Assembly (NCBI GenBank): GCA_023251695.1
Contig: JAHEYE010000245.1
Span: 1-5,303 of the forward strand
From: Sphingobacteriaceae bacterium
GTDB taxonomy: Bacteria; Bacteroidota; Bacteroidia; B-17B0; Aurantibacillaceae
DNA length: 5,303 nt
Direction: 5' to 3'
Part shown: positions 1 to 5,276 of the stretch, piece by piece
Layout of the letters: every line of letters starts with the position of its first letter
Position numbering within the stretch: the stretch's first letter is position 1
Made by a program: the position numbers and the translations under genes
Notes under the pieces: model-generated
What the model was told of the DNA's origin: nothing
The model's database searches: none
Seen by the model: the letters and a program-made list of their open reading frames with translations, nothing else

Positions 1-1364
1 CCATCTTTACCTTTAGCAGCAATAACGATTTGGGTGATTTATACCAAAGTAATTTAGTTGGTAACGAATGGACCAAGCCCGAAAAATTAAATAAGAATGT
101 AAATACCGAATTCTGGGAGGGTAGTTGTTCAATGACAGCCGATGGCCGTTACTTATATTTCGCCAGTGAGCGTAAAGGCGGCCTTGGCGGAAGGGACATT
201 TGGATTTCAGAAAAAGTAAATGGGGATTGGGGTCCGGCTACAAATTTAGGGCCGACAATTAATACAGCGTTCGATGAAGATGCGCCTTTTATTCACCCCG
301 ACGGAATTACATTATTCATTAGTTCAAAGGGCCACACCAGTATTGGTGGATACGACATTATGTTTACCATTAAAAAAGACGGTGAGTGGTTGCCGCCAAA
401 AAACATGGGTATTCCTTTAAATACAACTGAAGACGATCGTTATTATGTAATTAATGCAAAAGGTGATAAAGGATTTTTCTCATCCGACAGAGGAGGAGCA
501 GGCGGAAAAGGAAAACAGGATATTTATGTTGTTACTCCGGGTATTTTAGGTGAGAAACCAATTATCGCCATGTTAAAAGGTACGGTGTATGGTAACGATG
601 TACCAATGGAAGGTAAAATTGAAGTGTTTAAAGTTGCAACCAACGCACTCATTGGTCCTTATTATTCAAATAAAGTATCGGGCAAATATTTATTGGCATT
701 GAGTCCGGGTTACGTTTATAAAGTGAAGTGTAGTGCTGTAGGGTATGATGCCATTGAAGAAGAATTGGATATTGAAAACCTTGATAAATTTTTAGAGATA
801 AAAAAAGATTTTTATTTGTACACACCCGATTTCAAACCGACCAATACAAATATACCTTTAACGGCCATGACAAGTACGGCAGGTGTTCCGCCTTCAACCA
901 CAACCGCTACACCAACCGAAACTACCGCAACTGTAACAGAAACTACTGCAGCAGTTACCTCAAAAGATCCTTGCGATCCGGGAGCTCCAAAACCTGATTT
1001 CACGGCATTGAAAGGAAAATCATTAAACAATATTGAAGTATACAGGCAGCTATTAGCGATTGGCGGAAATATTTGTGCAGGTAACATGATTTTTAAAGTG
1101 CAGATTGCGGCTTACCGTCACCCGGAAAATTATAAATACGATCATTTAATTGAATATGGCAAGCCTGAAATTGTAGATTACCCAGATGGTATTACGCGTT
1201 TCACCCAAATGGAATTCAGAACATTAAAAGATGCAGAAGTACAGCGTCAGAAAGCCATCGCTAAAGGTCAGACAGACGCCTGGGTGGTAGGTTTCATAGA
1301 TGGCAAACGCTATACTTTAGAGGAATTAATAATGTTGGATTTCTTAGGTAAATCAATAAATTGA
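1..1364 (+). CDS. PD40-repeat envelope protein with C-terminal SPOR-like domain (5' partial)
   Basis: The reading frame is open to the left edge (first whole codon at 3, reading IFTFSSNND...), so the protein starts upstream; the TTG at 30 is internal, and residues here are numbered from it. Visible order: three to four PD40 (WD40-like beta-propeller) segments with the family pattern of F-x-S-x-R-x-G-G-x-G-x-D-I (ADGRYLYFASERKGGLGGRDI at about 37-57, DGITLFISSKG at 91-101, GFFSSDRGGAGG at 148-159); a carboxypeptidase-regulatory-like beta domain at about 180-262; a Thr/Pro/Ala linker at about 270-318 with tandem TETTATV/TETTAAV; and a SPOR-like domain at about 350-435 beginning FKVQIAAYRHPENY. 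Related Bacteroidota proteins are periplasmic or outer-membrane associated, and some (the PorE type) belong to the type IX secretion apparatus, but those end in an OmpA-like domain. Here the SPOR-like domain may bind peptidoglycan instead. Envelope location is inferred; the exact role is unknown. The missing N-terminus may hold a signal peptide and TPRs. Confidence 0.85.
   Translation, partial: IFTFSSNNDLGDLYQSNLVGNEWTKPEKLNKNVNTEFWEGSCSMTADGRYLYFASERKGGLGGRDIWISEKVNGDWGPATNLGPTINTAFDEDAPFIHPDGITLFISSKGHTSIGGYDIMFTIKKDGEWLPPKNMGIPLNTTEDDRYYVINAKGDKGFFSSDRGGAGGKGKQDIYVVTPGILGEKPIIAMLKGTVYGNDVPMEGKIEVFKVATNALIGPYYSNKVSGKYLLALSPGYVYKVKCSAVGYDAIEEELDIENLDKFLEIKKDFYLYTPDFKPTNTNIPLTAMTSTAGVPPSTTTATPTETTATVTETTAAVTSKDPCDPGAPKPDFTALKGKSLNNIEVYRQLLAIGGNICAGNMIFKVQIAAYRHPENYKYDHLIEYGKPEIVDYPDGITRFTQMEFRTLKDAEVQRQKAIAKGQTDAWVVGFIDGKRYTLEELIMLDFLGKSIN
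915..956 (+). repeat. 21-nt tandem repeat in the Thr-rich linker
   Basis: Two adjacent 21-nt units (915-935 and 936-956) encode TETTATV and TETTAAV inside the low-complexity linker between the carboxypeptidase-regulatory-like domain and the SPOR-like domain of the PD40 protein. The unit is a multiple of three, so copy-number change would lengthen or shorten the linker without breaking the frame. It is probably a flexible spacer. Confidence 0.7.
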
Positions 1365-1440
1365 TTTGAGATTCCGATGGTTATCGGAATGACAAGCAGA
1401 ATTGATTTGAGATTCCCATATTTATTGGGATGATGAGCTA
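1359..1440. repeat. Two tandem 41-bp palindromic repeats (REP-like)
   Basis: Copy 1 is 1359-1399 and copy 2 is 1400-1440, with 32 of 41 positions identical. Both begin AATTGATTTGAGATTCC. Each carries a 20-bp inverted repeat. In copy 1 the arms ATTCCGAT and ATCGGAAT pair perfectly around GGTT (1371-1390). In copy 2 the arms ATTCCCAT and ATTGGGAT (1412-1431) pair with one mismatch and one G-T wobble. The stop codon of the PD40 gene (TGA, 1362-1364) lies inside copy 1. The ATTCC...GGAAT form recalls extragenic palindromes known in several bacteria, including the 20-bp ATTCCC-N8-GGGAAT dRS3 repeat of Neisseria. That is a resemblance of form only; homology is not claimed. Confidence 0.8.
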
Positions 1441-1455
1441 AGTGATCTTGAAGGT

Positions 1456-1470
1456 ACTGCTCTTAGCAGT
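1456..1470. other. Small perfect hairpin ACTGCT-CTT-AGCAGT
   Basis: A 6-bp perfect inverted repeat with a 3-nt loop lies between the palindromic repeats and the terminator in the convergent intergenic region. It has no T-run, so it is not an intrinsic terminator by itself. It could be a 3'-end stabilising stem of the upstream mRNA, or chance. Confidence 0.45.
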
Positions 1471-1504
1471 GAACTAGTGTACTATTTGTTTGTGTTAATT
1501 ATAA

Positions 1505-1536
1505 GAAAAACCCCCGCGGTGACGCAGGGGTTTTTT
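1505..1536. terminator. Bidirectional intrinsic terminator between convergent genes
   Basis: AAAAA-CCCC (1506-1514) pairs with GGGG-TTTTT (1527-1535). A C-A mismatch (1515/1526) follows, then GCG/CGC closed by a GTGA (GNRA-type) tetraloop at 1519-1522. The A-run on one side and T-run on the other make it functional in both directions. It serves the PD40 gene on the + strand (stop 141 bp before the hairpin) and the cupredoxin gene on the - strand (stop 24 bp away). Confidence 0.88.
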
Positions 1537-1560
1537 GATTTCAGAAAATGTTGTGTTGGT

Positions 1561-2190
1561 TTATTTGGTAACCAATAATTTTTTAGTTGATTTCCTGCTA
1601 CCTGAACTTACTTCAATGAAATAATTTCCTGAAGAAATGCTTGATGGTAAATCAAAACTGTATTCGTAATTACCTGTTGCTAAATTTAAATCGCTAACAA
1701 AAGTTTTTACTTCTTGTCCGGCCACATTAAATAATTTAATATTTACGGTTGAAGCTTCGTTCAATCCGAAACTAACTTTTACGTTGCTGGTTGCCGGATT
1801 AGGAAATAAATTATAACTGTTTAAAAAGTTGGCAGCAGCATCGTGAACTCCGGTTGGGTTAATTACTATCATTCCTTTCATATTTGAAGTCGCAACGTGA
1901 TTCTGACAAACGAAATACACTGTACCTGTTGATGCAGCAGAAAATGTAAAGGTTGTGAAGTTCGATCCCCAGCCCCCTGCCAAAGTTGCCGTTCCATTCG
2001 CCATCCATGTCGTTTGACTTACCTGAGCTGTTGGATGTATACTCGCAGCCTGAATTATCACCTGATCGCCAACAGCACAAGTAGTAACTGATGGAGAATA
2101 GGCAAAGCCTACAATATTAACACTATAAGTTGCTGCTTTAGAAGCAAAAATGGTTATGCATGCAAATAAAATTAAGTAGATTTTTTTCAT
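1561..2190 (-). CDS. Secreted cupredoxin-like copper protein with T9SS type A sorting domain
   Basis: A 209-aa protein is read from the ATG at 2188-2190. An upstream in-frame ATG at 2217 would add nine residues, but the chosen start gives a textbook signal peptide: MKK, a hydrophobic core to about 16, and probable cleavage after ASKA (residues 16-19). Residues about 20-112 form a plastocyanin/azurin-like domain. Candidate type 1 copper ligands are H52 (after GDQVIIQAAS), C95 and H98 (VYFVCQNH) and M104 (NMKGMIVI), i.e. C-x2-H-x5-M, one residue longer than the plastocyanin C-x2-H-x4-M. Residues about 125-209 are a T9SS type A sorting domain, with LFPNP at 128-132, GNYFIEV at 188-194 and the basic end KKLLVTK. 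The product should cross the inner membrane by Sec and the outer membrane by T9SS, ending at the surface or in the medium. Electron transfer or copper binding is inferred; no partner redox gene is adjacent. No Shine-Dalgarno sequence is seen; the leader is A-rich. Confidence 0.9.
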   Translation of the reverse strand: MKKIYLILFACITIFASKAATYSVNIVGFAYSPSVTTCAVGDQVIIQAASIHPTAQVSQTTWMANGTATLAGGWGSNFTTFTFSAASTGTVYFVCQNHVATSNMKGMIVINPTGVHDAAANFLNSYNLFPNPATSNVKVSFGLNEASTVNIKLFNVAGQEVKTFVSDLNLATGNYEYSFDLPSSISSGNYFIEVSSGSRKSTKKLLVTK

Positions 2191-2214
2191 ATTTTTTAGT
2201 TTTAAGGTTATATA

Positions 2215-2247
2215 CAAAAATAAAGCATTTTAAGCGATTTGAACAAA
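2215..2247 (-). promoter_or_regulatory. Candidate Bacteroidota-type promoter for the cupredoxin gene
   Basis: Read on the - strand, TTTG (2247-2244) is followed after 21 nt by TATTTTTG (2222-2215). This matches the phylum's -33 TTTG / -7 TAnnTTTG pattern, with spacing at the wide end of what is usual. Transcription would begin near 2208, giving a leader of about 18 nt before the ATG. It is a pattern match only. Confidence 0.5.
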
Positions 2248-2354
2248 TTATAGAGTTAAAAAATACAGATAATTGTTATAATTTGTTGATTAAATAGCCT
2301 GCTTTAAAATGGCTTTATCCGTAATTTAGGGCTTTCTTTTTCATACAATTTACT

Positions 2355-4586
2355 ATGCAGAAAATTGATTATAACAACCAGCTTACTGATGTAGAAACCG
2401 CCAAACAATTAGGCCTTTTACCCGAGGAATTCGAAAAGATAAAAACCACTTTAGGACGGGTACCTAACTTTACAGAATTATCTGTTTATTCGGTGATGTG
2501 GAGCGAACATTGTTCTTACAAAAACTCAATTGTCTGGTTAAAAACTTTGCCGAAAGAGGGTCCACACATGTTGGCGAAAGCCGGAGAAGAAAACGCCGGA
2601 CTGGTTGATATCGGTGAAGGCTTAGCTTGTGCATTTAAAATTGAATCACACAATCATCCCAGTGCATTAGAACCATATCAAGGAGCAGCCACAGGTGTAG
2701 GCGGCATTAACCGCGATATTTTTACAATGGGCGCTCGCCCTATTGCTCAATTAAATTCATTGCGTTTTGGTGATATCAATTCAGAAAAAACAAAATGGTT
2801 AGTTAAAGGTGTTGTAAAAGGAATTGGTGATTATGGAAATGCTTTTGGAATACCAACGGTTGGCGGAGAAGTATTTTTTGATGAATGTTATAATGTGAAC
2901 CCTTTGGTAAATGCGATGAGTGTTGGCATTATGAGAAAAGGAGATATGGTGAGCGCAATTTCGTATGGCGAAGGAAATCCTGTATTTATTGTAGGTTCCT
3001 CAACCGGCAGAGATGGAATGGGAGGAGCTGCATTTGCGAGTAAAGATTTAACGGAGGATAGCGCTAAAGATTTACCTGCGGTTCAGGTAGGAGATCCGTT
3101 TCAGGAAAAATTATTATTGGAAGCGACGTTAGAAATTATTAAAACCGGTGCTGTAATCGGCATGCAGGATATGGGTGCAGCGGGTATTGCCTGCAGCACG
3201 AGTGAAATGAGTGCAAAAGGTGAGCATGGCATGGAAATTTGGTTAGATAAAGTTCCGGCGCGACAGCAAGGCATGCACCCTTTCGAATTTTTATTAAGTG
3301 AATCGCAAGAGCGCATGTTGGTGGTTGTGAAAAAAGGAAGGGAAAAAGAAATACTTGATATTTTTGATAAATGGGATTTGAATTGCGTGCAGATTGGTGT
3401 TGTTACAAAAGGCGATAGAATTAAATTTAAATTCCATGGCGATTTAGTAGCTGATCTTCCTGCACCTTCATTAGTTTTAGGAGGCGATGCCCCAGTTTAC
3501 AAACGCGAATATAAAGAACCTGCTTATTATGCTGAATCAAAAAAATTCAAAATAGAAAGTGTTACCGAGCCAAAAGATTTGAAACCGGTAATGAAACATC
3601 TGGCCTCACATCCGAACATTGCATCTAAACGCTGGGTGTATAATCAGTACGATAGCATGGTGGGTACTGTTAACATGAGTACTAATATTGCAAGTGACGC
3701 CGCTATTGTGAATTTGAAAGGCACTAAAAAAGCACTGGCTATGAGTGTTGATTGTAACAGCCGTTACGTGAATGCTGATCCCGAAATTGGCTGTGCCATT
3801 GCTGTGAGTGAAGCAGCCCGTAATATTGTATGCAGTGGCGGTGAGCCAAGTGCAGTAACTAATTGTTTAAATTTCGGAAATCCTTATAACCCTGAAGTGT
3901 ATTGGCAGTTTGTTGGTTCCATTAAAGGCATGAGCGCCGCCTGCACAAAATTTAAAACACCGGTAACAGGTGGTAACGTTAGTTTTTATAATCAATCGAG
4001 TTACGAAGGCCCTGTGTTTCCAACTCCTACTATTGGTATGATTGGAATCGTAATGGATAAAAAACACCAAACATCTTTGAGCTTTAAGAAAGAGGGTGAT
4101 GTAATTTATTTAATTGGAAATAGTCATAACGATATTTCATCATCAGAATATGTATTCTCATATCACAAAGTAAAGAATACCCCAGCGCCGTATTTTAATT
4201 TAGAGGATGAATTCAATGTGCAAAACAGTGCTAAATCAATTATAAAAAGTGGTTTAATACAAAGCGCACACGATGTAAGCGATGGTGGTTTATTTATTAC
4301 TTTATTGGAATCAGCATTAGCTAATAATTTGGGCTTCGAAATTAATTCAGATTCTGCTATCCGTAAGGATGCATTTTTATTTGGCGAAAGTCAGAGTAGG
4401 GTAGTGGTAAGCGTTGAAGCATCAAAAGGAGCTGAGTTAGAATCTGCTTTAAAGAAAGACAGCACTCCATTTACCAAATTAGGAATTGTAAAAGGAAATA
4501 AAATCGTTATCGACGGTTCTGATTACGGAACAGTATCAGAATACGCTACCGATTATAACACCAGCATCGAAAGCAAACTGAACTAA
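2355..4586 (+). CDS. purL: Phosphoribosylformylglycinamidine synthase, small-type PurL subunit
   Basis: This 743-aa protein is the usual length for small PurL. With PurQ (glutaminase) and PurS it converts FGAR, ATP and glutamine to FGAM, the fourth step of purine synthesis, in the cytoplasm. Two AIRS-type halves are intact. First half: MWSEHCSYKNS (48-58) with the conserved catalytic-region H52; KIESHNHPS (95-103), E106 and GVGGINRD (114-121) for ATP/Mg; GSSTGRDGMGG (214-224); VGDPFQEK (245-252); QDMGAAG (271-277); LSESQERM (314-321). Second half: CNSRYVNADPEIG (467-479), NFGNP (506-510), TGGNVSFYNQS (538-548), AHDVSDGG (638-645) and FGESQSR (676-682). Neither purS nor purQ lies in the window, so they must be elsewhere in the genome. 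The start has no Shine-Dalgarno sequence, as is common in this phylum, but the N-terminus fits the family. I saw no convincing promoter or purine riboswitch in the 164 bp upstream. The stop codon is followed at once by palindromic repeat DNA. Confidence 0.97.
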   Translation: MQKIDYNNQLTDVETAKQLGLLPEEFEKIKTTLGRVPNFTELSVYSVMWSEHCSYKNSIVWLKTLPKEGPHMLAKAGEENAGLVDIGEGLACAFKIESHNHPSALEPYQGAATGVGGINRDIFTMGARPIAQLNSLRFGDINSEKTKWLVKGVVKGIGDYGNAFGIPTVGGEVFFDECYNVNPLVNAMSVGIMRKGDMVSAISYGEGNPVFIVGSSTGRDGMGGAAFASKDLTEDSAKDLPAVQVGDPFQEKLLLEATLEIIKTGAVIGMQDMGAAGIACSTSEMSAKGEHGMEIWLDKVPARQQGMHPFEFLLSESQERMLVVVKKGREKEILDIFDKWDLNCVQIGVVTKGDRIKFKFHGDLVADLPAPSLVLGGDAPVYKREYKEPAYYAESKKFKIESVTEPKDLKPVMKHLASHPNIASKRWVYNQYDSMVGTVNMSTNIASDAAIVNLKGTKKALAMSVDCNSRYVNADPEIGCAIAVSEAARNIVCSGGEPSAVTNCLNFGNPYNPEVYWQFVGSIKGMSAACTKFKTPVTGGNVSFYNQSSYEGPVFPTPTIGMIGIVMDKKHQTSLSFKKEGDVIYLIGNSHNDISSSEYVFSYHKVKNTPAPYFNLEDEFNVQNSAKSIIKSGLIQSAHDVSDGGLFITLLESALANNLGFEINSDSAIRKDAFLFGESQSRVVVSVEASKGAELESALKKDSTPFTKLGIVKGNKIVIDGSDYGTVSEYATDYNTSIESKLN

Positions 4587-4589
4587 AGC

Positions 4590-4763
4590 GGCATGCCGAC
4601 CGAGTTACCGCATCTCAAAAAAAAGCCACGTCATGCTGCCGCTGAAAGCGTACAGCATCCCTAAAAAAAGCCCCAGTCATGCCGACCGCGTTGCCGCCTC
4701 TCAAAAAAAAGCCACGTCATGCTGCCGCTGAAAGCGTAGGCAGCATCCCTAAAAAAAGCCCCA
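4590..4763. repeat. 86/88-bp tandem duplication of composite palindromic (REP-like) DNA
   Basis: Copy A (4592-4677) and copy B (from 4678, last shared base 4763) differ by three substitutions and a 2-nt GG insertion in B. Each unit is made of two half-units starting (GT)CATGC (4590, 4630, 4676 and 4716; spacing 40, 46, 40), and each half ends in a run of seven or eight A followed by GCC (4617-4627, 4663-4672, 4703-4713, 4751-4760). In copy B the second half folds as ATGCTGCC/GGCAGCAT around an inner GCT-GAA-AGC hairpin. Copy A lacks the GG, so its stem is ATGCTG/CAGCAT. The GTCATGCTG...CAGCATC layout resembles abundant extragenic repeats that I recall from Bacteroidota genomes (unchecked). 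The stretch is more GC-rich than its neighbours apart from the A-runs. A perfect 10-bp palindrome, CGGCATGCCG, sits at 4589-4598. Confidence 0.88.
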
Positions 4764-4788
4764 ACAATTTTGTTGGGGCTTTTTTTAG
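4749..4788. terminator. Strong bidirectional intrinsic terminator shared by purL and the PUR-like gene
   Basis: An 18-bp perfect inverted repeat: the arm CTAAAAAAAGCCCCAACA (4749-4766) pairs with TGTTGGGGCTTTTTTTAG (4771-4788) around ATTT. The A7 and T7 tracts at the stem base give a U-tract in either direction. It ends purL transcripts (+) and the DUF3276 gene (-). The latter's stop codon (TTA at 4785-4787, read TAA) is inside the stem, so ribosomes finishing that gene would sit on the hairpin. Confidence 0.93.
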
Positions 4789-5129
4789 TTACCAAGGTCT
4801 TCAAAGTTCACATCTTTCTCCGAACCATTATCGTTGTTCTCCGACACGGAGGTAACAGGCGGTGCGTTTTCGCGGATATTGTTTACCGCTTCGTTGAGCC
4901 CGTCGAGGAATTTTTCGAAATCCTCCTTATATAAAAATATTTTGTGTTTTTCGTAAAAGAATTTGCCATCCTGGCCAAATCGTTTTTTACTTTCAGTAAT
5001 GGTTAAATAATAATCATTACCACGTGTTGATTTAACGTCAAAAAAATAAGTACGCTTACCCGCTCTTACCGCTTTTGAGAACAAATCATTTTCACCACTT
5101 CTTTCGTTTTTTTCGAATTCTTCCGACAT
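4785..5129 (-). CDS. DUF3276 / PUR-alpha-like nucleic-acid-binding protein
   Basis: A 114-aa cytoplasmic protein with no signal peptide or membrane segment. The core at about 15-84 reads as one PUR-type beta-beta-beta-beta-alpha unit: strands at RTYFFDVKSTR (26-36), NDYYLTITESKKRF (38-51), KFFYEKHKIFLY (56-67), then a helix from about 68 to 85 (KEDFEKFLDGLNEAV). The basic and aromatic residues in the strands (K25, R26, Y28, F29, F30, K48, K49, R50, F51) are typical of single-stranded nucleic-acid-binding PUR repeats. Single-repeat bacterial relatives such as Borrelia PurA/BpuR dimerise and bind DNA and RNA. Residues 88-114 are an acidic, probably disordered tail. Role: likely DNA/RNA-binding regulator, inferred from the family; targets are unknown. 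The ATG at 5129 is preceded by a weak AGAGA at about 8 nt. The gene is convergent with purL and shares its terminator. Confidence 0.85.
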   Translation of the reverse strand: MSEEFEKNERSGENDLFSKAVRAGKRTYFFDVKSTRGNDYYLTITESKKRFGQDGKFFYEKHKIFLYKEDFEKFLDGLNEAVNNIRENAPPVTSVSENNDNGSEKDVNFEDLGN

Positions 5130-5171
5130 ATTTCTCTATTTAGGTTCACAACAAATATTAATAAAAAATAG

Positions 5172-5201
5172 CCCGAAATGAAGCCGTGTTAATAATTCGG
5201 G
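5172..5201. terminator. Possible terminator hairpin upstream of the PUR-like gene
   Basis: CCCGAA (5172-5177) pairs with TTCGGG (5196-5201) around an 18-nt loop. On the + strand six T follow directly (5202-5207). On the - strand the stem is followed by CTATTTTTTATT. No + strand gene ends nearby, so it is more likely a second stop for the - strand gene at the right edge, or a block to antisense transcription. The 6-bp stem and long loop make it a moderate candidate. Confidence 0.4.
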
Positions 5202-5226
5202 TTTTTTGTTAATTAAAGCCTTTAAC

Positions 5227-5256
5227 AAAAAAAGCCCCAATTAATGCAGGGGCTTT
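5227..5256 (-). terminator. Intrinsic terminator for the T9SS-substrate gene at the right edge
   Basis: AAAGCCCC (5231-5238) and GGGGCTTT (5249-5256) pair around a 10-nt loop. On the - strand the stem runs straight into a seven-T tract (complement of A at 5227-5233). It lies 20 bp beyond the stop codon of the partial gene at 5277, in the right orientation to end it. Confidence 0.8.
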
Positions 5257-5276
5257 AATAATCAAGCAATTAAGCA

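Noticed and set aside
812..1087. An antisense open frame of 91 codons opposite the PD40 gene.
   Set aside because: It is low-complexity Val/Ala-rich sequence produced by the complement of the Thr-rich linker, and it overlaps a well-supported gene.
1859..2080. A 73-codon open frame with respect to the cupredoxin gene.
   Set aside because: It overlaps the copper-ligand region of a clearly real protein and its translation resembles no family.
1561..2217. The longer N-terminus of the cupredoxin starting at the ATG at 2217.
   Set aside because: It puts nine residues before the MKK of a normal signal peptide, and the candidate promoter would start transcription inside or after that codon.
2248..2354. 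A purine riboswitch or clear promoter ahead of purL.
   Set aside because: No purine-riboswitch core or three-way junction pattern was found. TATAATTTG and TAATTTAG are near-misses to TAnnTTTG without a properly spaced TTTG, so I do not call either.
3101..3316. Antisense open frames within purL (also 3867-4070).
   Set aside because: They lie opposite strongly conserved PurL motifs, and their translations show no domain pattern.
4593..4664. A 23-codon open frame starting MPTELPHLKKK in the repeat region, in frame with purL after its stop; copy B also reads open from its own ATG.
   Set aside because: It is made of repeat DNA, has no ribosome binding site, the 86-nt period is not a multiple of three, and the 2-nt indel between copies changes the frame. 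Readthrough of the purL stop is not supported by anything visible.
4590..4763. The tandem repeat as a CRISPR array.
   Set aside because: There are only two near-identical 86/88-bp units joined directly, with no unique spacers and no cas genes.
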